From an uncultured Oscillospiraceae bacterium (lineage in GTDB: Bacteria; Bacillota; Clostridia; Oscillospirales; Oscillospiraceae): a stretch of DNA of 11,964 nt. The position numbers and the translations under genes are program-made. How positions within the stretch are numbered: position 1 is the stretch's first letter; each line of letters opens with the position of its first letter. The DNA is taken from contig CATZYY010000068.1 of assembly GCA_958426425.1 (NCBI GenBank), positions 1-11,964 of the forward strand, read 5' to 3'. This document shows, piece after piece, positions 5,275 to 11,964 of this stretch. The notes under the pieces are model-generated. The model was not told where the DNA came from. It did no database searches and saw only the letters and a list, made by a program, of their open reading frames with translations.

Positions 5275-6645
5275 ATGGACAATCGGCTGGAAAAGAAATA
5301 CGGACTGCCCACCGCCGTGTGTATGGTAGTGGGCATTGTCATTGGCTCCGGTGTGTTTTTTAAGGCGGAGACGGTGCTGAACAAAACCGGCGGCAACATG
5401 CCTCTGGGTATCCTGGCCTGGGGTATTGTAGGCGCTATTATGATTATTTGCTCCTATGTGTTTGCCACTATGGCCACCCGGTATGAGAAGGTCAACGGTC
5501 TGGTGGACTATGCCGAGGCTACCATGGGGCGCCGGTACGCCTACAATGTAGGCTGGTTTATGGCTGTGTTGTACACCCCCTGTCTGGTATCGGTGCTGGC
5601 GTGGATCTGCGCCCGGTATTTCTGCGTGCTGATCGGCTGGCAGGACCAGATCACCGGCGGCGCCTGCATGACCATTGCGTGTCTGTTTCTGTGTCTGGAC
5701 TACGCCCTCAATGCGCTGTCTCCCCGGCTGGCGGGCAAGTTTCAGGTGTCTACTACCGTTATTAAAATGGTGCCCCTGGCCCTGATGGCTCTGGTGGGCA
5801 CGGCGTTGGGCCTTGCCAACGGCCGTATGGCGGAGAATTTTGCTACCATGTCCACTGCCTCCATCTCCACCGGACAGGGGCTTATGGCATCTACTGTGGC
5901 GGTGGCCTTTGCCTACGAGGGTTGGATTTTGGCAACCTCCATTAATGCCGAGCTGAAGGATGCCAAGCGCAATTTGCCCCGGGCGCTGATTCTGGGTTCT
6001 TTCATTGTGGTGGCCACCTATATTCTCTACTACATTGGCCTCAACGGAACCGTCACCACGGAGGAGCTGATGGCCAGCGGCGAGGCCGCCGCCAAGATGG
6101 CCTTCCAGCGGCTGCTGGGGCCGGTGGGCGGTGTTGCTGTGTTTGCCCTGATCGTGGTGTCCTGCGTGGGGACACTGAACGGATTGATGCTCTCCTGCTG
6201 CCGTGGAATGTACGCACTGGCAGTTCGAGGAGAGGGCCCGCGGCCGGACCTGTTCCGGCAGGTGGACCTCGTGACAAACATGCCCACCAACTCTGCCATT
6301 GTGAGTCTGGGCCTGGACGCCTTCTGGCTGCTGTTCTTCTACGGCGCCAATCTGGGCGGCGGATGGTTTGGCCCTTTCTGCTTTGACAGCTCCGAGCTGC
6401 CTATTATCACGCTGTACGCCATGTATGTTCCCATGTTTATCCAGCTGATGCGCAAGGCCACGGATTTGAACACCTTCCGGCGTTTTGTTATGCCGGCTCT
6501 GGGCCTTTGCGGCTGCGGCTTTATGGTGTATGCGGCCTTTGCCGGCTATGGCAAAACGGTGTGGTTCTATCTCATCATCTATGCCGTGGTTATGGTCATC
6601 GGGAATTTCTTCTATGACCGGAAGGGGCCGACAAATCCCCAATAA
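5275..6645 (+). CDS. APC-superfamily amino acid permease
   Basis: This 456-aa membrane protein has about 12 predicted hydrophobic helices. The first helix contains GIVIGSGVFF, the Gly-Ser-Gly substrate-binding break typical of APC transporters. Helix 6 includes VAFAYEGWILATSINAEL, followed by the conserved cytoplasmic loop DAKRNLPRALILG. The overall pattern resembles the LAT/SteT-like amino acid exchanger and permease group; the substrate cannot be read from sequence. It acts in the cytoplasmic membrane. The start at 5275 is set by AAGGAGG 7 nt upstream; an open frame reaches back to 5185 but lacks a ribosome site and encodes a Cys-rich, unconserved stretch. The gene lies 121 nt after YjbQ and is followed within 30 nt by the ATPase promoter, so it is probably a single unit. 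Confidence 0.92.
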   Translation: MDNRLEKKYGLPTAVCMVVGIVIGSGVFFKAETVLNKTGGNMPLGILAWGIVGAIMIICSYVFATMATRYEKVNGLVDYAEATMGRRYAYNVGWFMAVLYTPCLVSVLAWICARYFCVLIGWQDQITGGACMTIACLFLCLDYALNALSPRLAGKFQVSTTVIKMVPLALMALVGTALGLANGRMAENFATMSTASISTGQGLMASTVAVAFAYEGWILATSINAELKDAKRNLPRALILGSFIVVATYILYYIGLNGTVTTEELMASGEAAAKMAFQRLLGPVGGVAVFALIVVSCVGTLNGLMLSCCRGMYALAVRGEGPRPDLFRQVDLVTNMPTNSAIVSLGLDAFWLLFFYGANLGGGWFGPFCFDSSELPIITLYAMYVPMFIQLMRKATDLNTFRRFVMPALGLCGCGFMVYAAFAGYGKTVWFYLIIYAVVMVIGNFFYDRKGPTNPQ

Positions 6646-6674
6646 AGAATGTGAAAAAATGGCTGGTTTGCCCC

Positions 6675-6703
6675 TTGACTTTCTGCGCAAAATGGGATAT
6701 CAT
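6675..6703 (+). promoter_or_regulatory. Promoter for the riboswitch-controlled cation ATPase
   Basis: -35 TTGACT (6675-6680) and -10 TATCAT (6698-6703) are separated by 17 nt, each 5 of 6 to consensus. The start falls near 6710, just before the riboswitch. Confidence 0.83.
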
Positions 6704-6712
6704 GCCCCATAG

Positions 6713-6843
6713 ACAAAAGGGAGTAGCTGGCACAGCAATGTGTATCCAACGGCGTCAGTACGGGTGAAAACCCCGCTTTTGGATGGAAACGGCGAGACTT
6801 TTGCATCAATGCGGTGGCATTGACGCAAAAGCCTCGCTTTTTT
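6713..6843 (+). promoter_or_regulatory. yybP-ykoY (manganese) riboswitch
   Basis: The leader shows the yybP-ykoY signature: AAAAGGGAGTAGC (6715-6727), GTCAGTACGGGTGAAAACCC (6754-6773) and GGCGAGACTTTTGC (6791-6804). This class binds Mn2+ and turns on manganese exporters and related P-type ATPases. AAAAGGGAG (6715-6723) can pair with CTCGCTTTT (6833-6841) apart from one G-G mismatch, which would pull away the 3' arm of the terminator. That gives an on-switch, as in other members. The downstream ATPase agrees with this. The exact 3' boundary is approximate. Confidence 0.9.
6792..6843 (+). terminator. Riboswitch terminator
   Basis: A long hairpin pairs GCGAG (6792-6796) with CTCGC (6833-6837), CTTTTGC (6798-6804) with GCAAAAG (6825-6831) and TCAATGC (6806-6812) with GCATTGA (6817-6823) around a GGTG loop, followed by six T (6838-6843). 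It shares its 5' arm with the aptamer's GAGAC segment. Confidence 0.85.
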
Positions 6844-6869
6844 GCGTCTCACCGGGAAAGAGGGAGCAT

Positions 6870-9458
6870 ATGGAAAACAAAAAGCAAATCTGGCGGCTGA
6901 GCCGGATGGAGCTGTTTCGGGACCTGAACAGCTCCGAGGACGGCCTCACCGCCGCCCAGGCGGCGGAGCGCCTGGAACAGTACGGTCCCAACGAACTGCG
7001 GGAGGAGGGGCGCAAAAGCGTTCTGGGCATCTTCCTGGAGCAGTACGCGGACTTTCTGGTGATCATTCTGATCCTGGCGGCGGCGGTGTCCGCCTTCCTG
7101 GGAGATCTGGAGAGCACCATCGTCATCCTGGCGGTCATTACCATGAACGCCATTTTAGGTACGGTCCAGACCGTGAAAGCCACGGCCTCCCTGGACAGCC
7201 TCCGGCAAATGTCGGCCCCCACCGCCAAGGTGCTGCGGGACGGACACATTGTCCAGATCCCCGGCCGTGAGGTGGTGCCGGGAGATGTGGTGGTTCTGGA
7301 GGCGGGAGACGCTGTCTGTGCCGACGGTCGCCTGCTGGAGTGCGCCAGCCTCAAGTGCGCCGAGAGTGCCCTGACCGGCGAGAGCTTGCCGGTGGAAAAG
7401 GAACTGGGGGAGATCGACGGGGAGGTGCCCCTGGGCGACCGGAAGAACATGGTCTTCTCCGGCAGCTTTGTGACCTATGGCCGGGCCAAGTTCCTGGTGA
7501 CCGGCACCGGCATGGACACGGAGATGGGGAAGATCGCCGCGCTGCTCAAGAGCACCCAGGAGAAGAAGACTCCCCTCCAGGTGAGCCTGGACCAGTTCGG
7601 CCGGAAGCTCTCCATTGGCATTCTGGTGATCTGCGCTGTGATCTTCGCGGTCAGCGTGTTTGTGCGACGGGAGGATGTGGTCAACGCCTTTGTCTTCGCC
7701 GTAGCCCTGGCGGTGGCCGCCATTCCCGAGGCCCTCAGCTCCATCGTCACGATTGTCCTCTCCTTCGGCACGCAGAAGATGGCCAGGGAGAATGCCATTA
7801 TCCGCAAGCTCCAGGCGGTAGAGGGCCTGGGCAGCGTGTCGGTGATCTGCTCTGACAAGACCGGCACCCTGACCCAGAACAAGATGACCGTCAAGGCCCT
7901 GTACACCGGCGGAAAGATCATTCCCGCGGAGCAGGCGGATTTCCGCGACCCCGTCCAGGAGCCTCTGCTGCGGACGGCGCTGCTGTGCAGCGACGCCACC
8001 GTGGATGAAAACGGCGAGGTGGGCGATCCCACGGAGACCGCCCTGGTGCGGCTGGGCGAGGACTACGGCTTTGACGAGCTGGTGACCCGCAGCAAGTGGC
8101 CCCGGGTGACGGAGATTCCTTTTGACTCCGACCGGAAGATGATGTCCACGGTCCACCAGCTCTCCGGCGGCCTTCTGATGGTTACCAAGGGCGCTGTGGA
8201 CGTATTGCTGGATCGGTGCGTGATCTCCGACCAGGAGCGCAGACAGGCGGAGGAGGCCAACCGGACCTTCTCCAGTCAGGGTCTGCGGGTGCTGGCCTTC
8301 GCCTGCCGGACGGTGGACAGCACCGCCGTCAGTCTGGCCGATGAGAGCAATCTGACCTTACTGGGCCTCATCGCCATGATGGACCCGCCCCGGCCGGAAT
8401 CCAAAAAGGCCGTGGCGGAGTGCATTGCCGCCGGCATCCGGCCCATCATGATTACCGGCGATCACAAGGTCACTGCCGCGGCCATTGCCAAGGAGATCGG
8501 CATTCTCACAGAGGGTACCGAGGCGGTGGAAGGCGCCGTCATCGACAAGATGAGCGACGAAGAGCTGAAGGAGTTTGTGCCCAAAGTCAGCGTCTACGCC
8601 CGGGTGTCCCCAGAGCATAAAATCCGCATTGTTCGGGCCTGGCAGGAACGGGGATGTCTGGTGGCCATGACCGGCGACGGCGTCAACGACGCCCCGGCAT
8701 TGAAGCAGGCGGACATCGGCGTGGCTATGGGCGTCACCGGCACCGAGGTGGCCAAGGACGCCGCCGGCATGGTACTGACCGACGACAACTTTGCCACCAT
8801 TGTCCAGGCGGTGAAAAACGGCCGCAACGTCTACGCCAATATCAAGCGTGCCATCCAGTTCCTGCTCTCCGGCAATGCCGCCGCCATCATCACGGTGCTC
8901 TATGCCTCCTTGCTGGCCCTGCCGGTGCCCTTTGCGGCGGTGCACCTGCTGTTCATCAACCTGCTGACCGACTCCCTGCCCGCCATTGCTCTGGGCCTGG
9001 AGCCCCACACCGACGCGGTGATGCATGAGCGGCCCCGGCCTCGGGAGGAGGGGATTCTCACCCGCAGCTTCCTCACCAGCGTGGTGGTGGAGGGCGCGGT
9101 GATCTCCGCCGCGGTGATCACTGCTTTCCACCTGGGCCTCAGCGCCGGCGGTGCCGGCCTGGGCAGCACCATGGCCTTTGCCACGCTGTGCCTCAGCCGC
9201 CTGTTCCACGGCTTTGACTGCAAGGCCGCCCGGCCGGTGATCTTCACCCGGCGGTTCTGGGACAACCGCTATCTGCTGGGCGCCTTCGCCGTCGGTGTGC
9301 TGCTGTTGGGCGCGGTTTTGCTGGTTCCTCCGCTGGAGCCCCTGTTCCAGGTGGCGGCACTGTCCGTCGCTCAGGTGGGGACCATCGTGGGATTGTCTCT
9401 GGGCAGCATGCTGGTGATTCAGCTGCTGAAGGCAATTTTGGTGAAAAAAGACGGATAA
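6870..9458 (+). CDS. P-type cation-transporting ATPase (P2-type; probable Mn2+ or Ca2+/Mn2+ exporter)
   Basis: The 862-aa protein has the full P-type layout: an N-terminal cation-ATPase domain (LNSSEDGLTAAQAAERL), actuator loop TGES (169-172), phosphorylated Asp329 in SDKTGTLTQNK, the MTGDGVNDAPAL hinge (600-611) and a C-terminal helix bundle. Ion-site residues are Glu287 in IPEAL (helix 4), Asn669 in SGNAAAI (helix 5), and Asn697 and Asp701 in NLLTDSLPA (helix 6). These fit the single site II of PMR1/SPCA-like pumps. The helix-5 glutamate that completes site I in SERCA is Ala here. Manganese is inferred from the yybP-ykoY riboswitch. The start at 6870 has GAGGGAG just upstream; an in-frame ATG at 6783 lies inside the riboswitch and is rejected. 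A terminator follows, so it is monocistronic. Confidence 0.93.
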   Translation: MENKKQIWRLSRMELFRDLNSSEDGLTAAQAAERLEQYGPNELREEGRKSVLGIFLEQYADFLVIILILAAAVSAFLGDLESTIVILAVITMNAILGTVQTVKATASLDSLRQMSAPTAKVLRDGHIVQIPGREVVPGDVVVLEAGDAVCADGRLLECASLKCAESALTGESLPVEKELGEIDGEVPLGDRKNMVFSGSFVTYGRAKFLVTGTGMDTEMGKIAALLKSTQEKKTPLQVSLDQFGRKLSIGILVICAVIFAVSVFVRREDVVNAFVFAVALAVAAIPEALSSIVTIVLSFGTQKMARENAIIRKLQAVEGLGSVSVICSDKTGTLTQNKMTVKALYTGGKIIPAEQADFRDPVQEPLLRTALLCSDATVDENGEVGDPTETALVRLGEDYGFDELVTRSKWPRVTEIPFDSDRKMMSTVHQLSGGLLMVTKGAVDVLLDRCVISDQERRQAEEANRTFSSQGLRVLAFACRTVDSTAVSLADESNLTLLGLIAMMDPPRPESKKAVAECIAAGIRPIMITGDHKVTAAAIAKEIGILTEGTEAVEGAVIDKMSDEELKEFVPKVSVYARVSPEHKIRIVRAWQERGCLVAMTGDGVNDAPALKQADIGVAMGVTGTEVAKDAAGMVLTDDNFATIVQAVKNGRNVYANIKRAIQFLLSGNAAAIITVLYASLLALPVPFAAVHLLFINLLTDSLPAIALGLEPHTDAVMHERPRPREEGILTRSFLTSVVVEGAVISAAVITAFHLGLSAGGAGLGSTMAFATLCLSRLFHGFDCKAARPVIFTRRFWDNRYLLGAFAVGVLLLGAVLLVPPLEPLFQVAALSVAQVGTIVGLSLGSMLVIQLLKAILVKKDG

Positions 9459-9470
9459 TTTGCGAAAAGT

Positions 9471-9513
9471 ACGGCAGATGGGGATGTTTTCCCTATCTGC
9501 CGTTCCCTTTTTT
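9471..9513 (+). terminator. Rho-independent terminator after the ATPase
   Basis: ACGGCAGAT (9471-9479) pairs with ATCTGCCGT (9495-9503), extended by GGG/CCC inside, then CCC and six T (9508-9513). Confidence 0.88.
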
Positions 9514-9520
9514 CGGGGAC

Positions 9521-9549
9521 TTCCCTTTTTGGTATTTTTTGCGTATAAT
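9521..9549 (+). promoter_or_regulatory. Probable promoter for the Nudix gene
   Basis: A perfect TATAAT lies at 9544-9549. The hexamer 17 nt upstream, TTCCCT (9521-9526), is a poor -35. The start would be near 9556, a few bases before the AGGAGG at 9561. Confidence 0.55.
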
Positions 9550-9572
9550 AGAGGCAGAAGAGGAGGCGGGCC

Positions 9573-10040
9573 ATGATCAATTCCACACTGTGCTATCTGG
9601 AGCGGGGGGACAGCTATCTCATGCTCCACCGGGTGAAAAAGGCCCACGACCTCAACCACGACAAGTGGATTGGCGTGGGCGGCAAATTCCAGGAGGGGGA
9701 GAGCCCTGAGGACTGCATCCTCCGGGAGACCTGGGAGGAGACCGGCCTGACGCTGACGGACTACCGCTACCGCGGGCTCGTGACCTTTGTGTCAGACCAG
9801 GCCCCCACGGAGTATATGCACCTGTTTACCGCCACCGGCTGGACCGGCACGCCCCACCCCTGCGACGAGGGAGAACTGGCCTGGATCAAAAAGGCGGAGC
9901 TGCGGGGCTTGCCCATGTGGGAGGGAGACAAAATTTTTTTGGATTTGCTGGACCGAGAGACGCCTTTTTTTTCACTGAAGCTGCGCTATGAAGGAGACCG
10001 GCTGACCCAGGCGGTTTTAAACGGGCGAACGCTGCTCTGA
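9573..10040 (+). CDS. Nudix hydrolase, MutT/MTH1-like
   Basis: The 155-aa protein contains a complete Nudix box, GX5EX7REXXEEXGL, from Gly37 to Leu59 (GKFQEGE, then RETWEETGL), which binds the metal and hydrolyses nucleoside diphosphate-X bonds. WIGVGGKFQEGE and the small size resemble the 8-oxo-dGTP diphosphatase group that cleans oxidised nucleotides, but Nudix specificity cannot be read from the box. AGGAGG lies 6 nt before the ATG. It appears to be first in a unit with the DUF3783 and DUF523 genes. The 65-nt gap after it holds a weak hairpin without a T-tract, so read-through is likely. Confidence 0.93.
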   Translation: MINSTLCYLERGDSYLMLHRVKKAHDLNHDKWIGVGGKFQEGESPEDCILRETWEETGLTLTDYRYRGLVTFVSDQAPTEYMHLFTATGWTGTPHPCDEGELAWIKKAELRGLPMWEGDKIFLDLLDRETPFFSLKLRYEGDRLTQAVLNGRTLL

Positions 10041-10105
10041 GCGCTGCTTGGGTAAGGGCAGCCGCTATGAGTAGACGTGCTGTCAGGCAAGAAGGAGGAA
10101 ACATG

Positions 10106-10486
10106 ATGAGCGGAAAGCTGCTGTTGTTTGGCTTTGATACCCTGCCGTCGGTATTGGCGGTAGAGAGTGCCGCGGGCCCCTTGGGAGCTGAGGTGGTGCC
10201 CATTGGCAGAAGCGACTACAATAAGACCCTGGCGGCCCTGGCGGGACTGGATGAGGATCCTGCGGCTGCGCTGCCCTATGCTGGCGGCCCCCTGGGGGAG
10301 CGGATGATGGTGCTGTGCGGTCTGGAGGACCGGCTGGATGCCCTGCTTCCCGCCCTAACCCGGGCCGGGGTGGGGCCGGAGTGCCTAAAGGCGGTGCTGA
10401 CGCCCCATAACCGCGGCTGGAATGTGCTGCGCATTCACCAGGAGCTGCTGCGGGAGCGGCAGGCCATGGAGGGCAATCAGAAATGA
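10106..10486 (+). CDS. DUF3783 family protein
   Basis: A product of about 126 residues. The C-terminal part, LKAVLTPHNRGWNVLRIHQELLRER, is the recognisable DUF3783 signature; the N-terminus (KLLLFGFDTLPSVLAVESAAG) and MMVLCGL in the middle give a small alpha/beta fold. No reaction is known for the family. Start: two adjacent ATGs (10103 and 10106) follow GAAGGAGG. The second gives the 7-nt spacing seen for other genes here and is chosen; the first adds one residue. An ATG at 10067 has no ribosome site. The stop overlaps the DUF523 start as ATGA, pointing to a coupled pair. Confidence 0.82.
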   Translation: MSGKLLLFGFDTLPSVLAVESAAGPLGAEVVPIGRSDYNKTLAALAGLDEDPAAALPYAGGPLGERMMVLCGLEDRLDALLPALTRAGVGPECLKAVLTPHNRGWNVLRIHQELLRERQAMEGNQK

Positions 10487-10914
10487 GGCTGCTGATCTCG
10501 GCCTGTCTTCTGGGCTGCCGCTGCCGGTACGACGGTGCGTCCAAGGCCCAGCCCTGGGCGGCGGAGCTGGCGGCGCGCTATGAGCTGGTGCCGGTGTGCC
10601 CGGAGCAGCTGGGCGGTCTTGCCACGCCCCGGCCTCCCGCCGAGCGGCAGGGAGGTCAGGTAGTGACCGCCGCCGGAGCCGATGTGACGGAGCAGTACCG
10701 CCGGGGGGCGGAGGAGGCGCTGCGATTGTATGGCCTCCTTGGCTGTGAGGCGGCGGTGCTGAAGGAGCGCAGCCCCTCCTGCGGCTGCGGGCAGATTTAT
10801 GATGGTACCTTTACCGGTACCCTGGCCCCGGGGAACGGCGTTGCTGCGGCGCTGCTGCTGGAAAAGGGAATCGCCGTCTACGGCGAATCCCAAATTGGGA
10901 AATTACTGGAATGA
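10483..10914 (+). CDS. DUF523 family protein
   Basis: This 143-aa protein matches DUF523 along its full length: ACLLGCRCRYDG at the start (Cys8, Cys12, Cys14), VPVCPEQLGGLATPRPPAE (Cys39), DVTEQYRRGAEEAL, then LKERSPSCGCGQIYDGTF (Cys100, Cys102) and GVAAALLLEKGIAVYGE. The conserved cysteines suggest metal or Fe-S binding, which is an inference; the activity is unknown. Its start overlaps the upstream DUF3783 stop. Its own stop codon lies within the first arm of a terminator. Confidence 0.9.
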   Translation: MRLLISACLLGCRCRYDGASKAQPWAAELAARYELVPVCPEQLGGLATPRPPAERQGGQVVTAAGADVTEQYRRGAEEALRLYGLLGCEAAVLKERSPSCGCGQIYDGTFTGTLAPGNGVAAALLLEKGIAVYGESQIGKLLE

Positions 10915-10941
10915 CGAGGCGGTACTACCTCGTCATTTTTT
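10911..10941 (+). terminator. Rho-independent terminator overlapping the DUF523 stop
   Basis: ATGACGAGG (10911-10919) pairs with CCTCGTCAT (10928-10936) around an 8-nt loop, followed by a six-T run (10936-10941). The stop TGA (10912-10914) is inside the stem. Confidence 0.88.
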
Positions 10942-10987
10942 ACAATTTCCCCGTAAAATTTTATCCTGCAATCATGGAAATCCGGAC

Positions 10988-11016
10988 TTGAAAAGGAGGA
11001 GAGGCTTCTGTATAAT
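10988..11016 (+). promoter_or_regulatory. Promoter of the uracil permease leader
   Basis: -35 TTGAAA (10988-10993) and a perfect -10 TATAAT (11011-11016) are 17 nt apart. Transcription should begin near 11023, less than 10 nt before the Shine-Dalgarno of the leader ORF. Confidence 0.85.
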
Positions 11017-11043
11017 GAGACAAATGACGGAGGAGGGAACACC

Positions 11044-11112
11044 ATGCTGGCTTATCATTGTCTGACGATGAAACTGGTTGAGGTGTCCTCTTTTTCCCAT
11101 TTTTCCTTTTAA
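11044..11112 (+). CDS. Putative 22-codon leader peptide upstream of the uracil permease
   Basis: This short ORF encodes 22 residues, starting MLAYHCLTMKLVEV and ending with a Ser/Phe-rich tail. GGAGGAGG lies 7 nt before the ATG, as strong as any ribosome site in the window. Codons 15-22 are almost pure pyrimidine (TCC TCT TTT TCC, then CAT TTT TCC TTT), and the stop TAA (11110-11112) touches the first base of the terminator stem. A 4-bp GAGG/CCTC hairpin (11080-11090) followed by T5 could cause a pause. The layout matches leader peptides that couple translation to UTP-sensitive attenuation in enterobacterial pyr operons. Translation is inferred, not shown. Confidence 0.7.
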   Translation: MLAYHCLTMKLVEVSSFSHFSF

Positions 11113-11137
11113 CCGGCCATGGGGCCGGTATTTTTTT
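11112..11137 (+). terminator. Attenuator terminator before the uracil permease
   Basis: ACCGGCC (11112-11118) pairs with GGCCGGT (11123-11129) around ATGG, followed by A and seven T (11131-11137). It stands between the promoter and the permease start, so it must be bypassed for expression. Confidence 0.88.
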
Positions 11138-11182
11138 GCCCCTGTCAAATGAGAAGTGAATTGTAGTGAGAGGAGAAAACAA

Positions 11183-11964
11183 ATGAACGAGAAGACTTCC
11201 GCCTCCCAGGCCCCCATCCGGGACGCCCGGACCCTGGGCGTGCCCAAGATGCTGATTCTGGGCCTGCAGCACATGTTTGCCATGTTCGGCGCCACGGTGC
11301 TGGTGCCCATTCTGGTCCAGAGCTACGGACTGCCCCTGTCCATCCAGACCACGCTGTTTTTTGCCGGCTTCGGCACGCTGTTTTTCCACGTGTGCACCCG
11401 CCTGAAAGTCCCCGCCTTCCTGGGTTCCTCCTTTGCCTTCCTGGGCGGTTTCCAGGCCATGGCGGAGCTGGACACCGGCATCTACGCCACCATGGAGGCC
11501 TCCGAAAAGCTCCAGTACACCTGCGGCGGTATTGTGGTGGCCGGCCTTCTGTATGTGGTGCTGGCCCTCATCATCAAGGCCGTGGGCGTCCATCGGGTGA
11601 TGCACTATCTGCCTCCCGTGGTCACCGGCCCCATCATCATCCTGATCGGACTGAACCTGGCTCCCTCCGCCGTGTCCAACGCTTCCACTTGCTGGTGGCT
11701 GGCCCTGGTGTCCATGGCCATCATCATCGTGGCCAACATCTGGGGCAAGGGCATGATTAAGATTATCCCCATCCTGCTGGGTGTGGTGGGGTCCTATGTG
11801 GTTGCCCTGGCGGCCGGCATGGTGGACTTCTCCGGCCTGGTGGATACCACGCTCCTCAGCGGTACGAATCCTATCCTGGGTTTCCAGCCCTTTGTGACGA
11901 ATTTCGGCGGGAGCGTGGCCAAGTTTGACATCTCCGCCATCCTGGTGATGGCTCCCATCGCCAT
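11183..11964 (+). CDS. uraA: NCS2-family uracil permease, N-terminal part (3' end outside window)
   Basis: The frame is open from the ATG at 11183 to the end of the window (260 codons). Visible NCS2 hallmarks are GLQHMFAMFGATVLVPILV with the Gln29-His30 pair in helix 1, VPAFLGSSFAFLGGF in the helix 3 region, and HRVMHYLPPVVTGPIIILIGLNLAP. The GSSFAF half-helix and the overall sequence fit the UraA/PyrP branch, which imports uracil with protons, rather than xanthine/urate transporters; this is strong but not certain without the C-terminal half (helices 8 and 10 carry substrate residues). AGGAGA lies 6 nt before the start. Expression is probably controlled by the leader peptide and terminator upstream. 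No second leader structure is seen between 11138 and 11182. Confidence 0.93.
   Translation, partial: MNEKTSASQAPIRDARTLGVPKMLILGLQHMFAMFGATVLVPILVQSYGLPLSIQTTLFFAGFGTLFFHVCTRLKVPAFLGSSFAFLGGFQAMAELDTGIYATMEASEKLQYTCGGIVVAGLLYVVLALIIKAVGVHRVMHYLPPVVTGPIIILIGLNLAPSAVSNASTCWWLALVSMAIIIVANIWGKGMIKIIPILLGVVGSYVVALAAGMVDFSGLVDTTLLSGTNPILGFQPFVTNFGGSVAKFDISAILVMAPIA

Noticed and set aside
5173..6690. Minus-strand open frame (about 505 codons) opposite the permease
   Set aside because: The permease frame has clear membrane helices and APC motifs; the reverse frame is His/Gly/Gln-rich noise.
6783..6869. N-terminal extension of the ATPase from the ATG at 6783
   Set aside because: The extra 29 codons lie within the riboswitch and its terminator and lack a ribosome site; the ATG at 6870 follows GAGGGAG.
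8358..9659. Minus-strand open frame opposite the end of the ATPase
   Set aside because: Antisense shadow of the ATPase C-terminus, crossing the terminator and the Nudix start.
10040..10066. Weak hairpin after the Nudix gene (AGCGCTGC with GCAGCCGCT)
   Set aside because: It needs a bulge and has no T-tract, so it is not called a terminator.
10799..11065. Plus-strand 88-codon open frame
   Set aside because: It overlaps the end of DUF523 out of frame, crosses a strong terminator and a promoter, and has no start signal.
10970..11182. PyrR-binding site in the uracil permease leader
   Set aside because: Fragments such as TTGAGGTG and GTGAGAGG were compared with the PyrR consensus (ARUCCNGNGAGGYU). 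Too many positions fail and no flanking stem is present.
1..11964. CRISPR arrays, tRNA/rRNA genes, insertion sequences, att sites, phage or defence genes
   Set aside because: No regularly spaced repeats, cloverleaf sequences, transposase or integrase motifs, or toxin/antitoxin or nuclease-defence genes were seen on either strand.

Overview
The window looks like chromosomal DNA from a GC-rich Firmicute of the class Clostridia, most likely an Oscillospiraceae-type gut anaerobe of the Flavonifractor, Oscillibacter or Intestinimonas kind. This is an inference. It rests on strong AGGAGG ribosome binding sites about 7 nt before most starts, a T-box, a yybP-ykoY riboswitch, rho-independent terminators with long T-tracts, and protein families typical of that group. 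No phage, insertion sequence, plasmid, CRISPR, rRNA or tRNA signal was seen.

Layout. Bases 1-1068 are the end of an FtsK/SpoIIIE DNA translocase. A promoter and an apparently alanine-specific T-box (about 1079-1342) lead into a class I aminotransferase (1402-2607), which is translationally coupled to a small Dabb-domain protein (2604-2885). A 275-base convergent spacer follows. It is full of hairpins and contains a large imperfect inverted repeat. A minus-strand operon then reads leftward from about 4645: a stand-alone Smr-domain protein, a Nit2-like carbon-nitrogen hydrolase, and a one-domain MGMT-family protein whose start overlaps the hydrolase stop. A compact, nearly symmetric divergent promoter (4645-4674) separates it from a rightward YjbQ/UPF0047 gene (4701-5153). 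An APC-family amino acid permease follows (5275-6645).

Bases 6675-6843 hold a good promoter and a yybP-ykoY (Mn2+) riboswitch with a terminator, followed by an 862-aa P-type cation ATPase (6870-9458), so the ATPase is probably a manganese or calcium/manganese exporter. After its terminator come a Nudix hydrolase (9573-10040), a DUF3783 protein (10106-10486) and a DUF523 protein (10483-10914), the last two overlapping by ATGA.

The right end is an NCS2 uracil permease (11183 to beyond the window). Its leader has a clear promoter, a well-formed 22-codon ORF with a perfect Shine-Dalgarno and pyrimidine-rich codons, and a terminator whose stem begins at the leader stop codon. This is the architecture of UTP-sensitive translational attenuation as known from enterobacterial pyrBI, and no PyrR-binding site was seen. 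It is the most interesting observation here.

Most genes are housekeeping (amino acid, metal and pyrimidine homeostasis; nucleotide and DNA repair). The novelty lies in the RNA leaders and intergenic structures, several of which suggest specific physiological roles for the genes they control.
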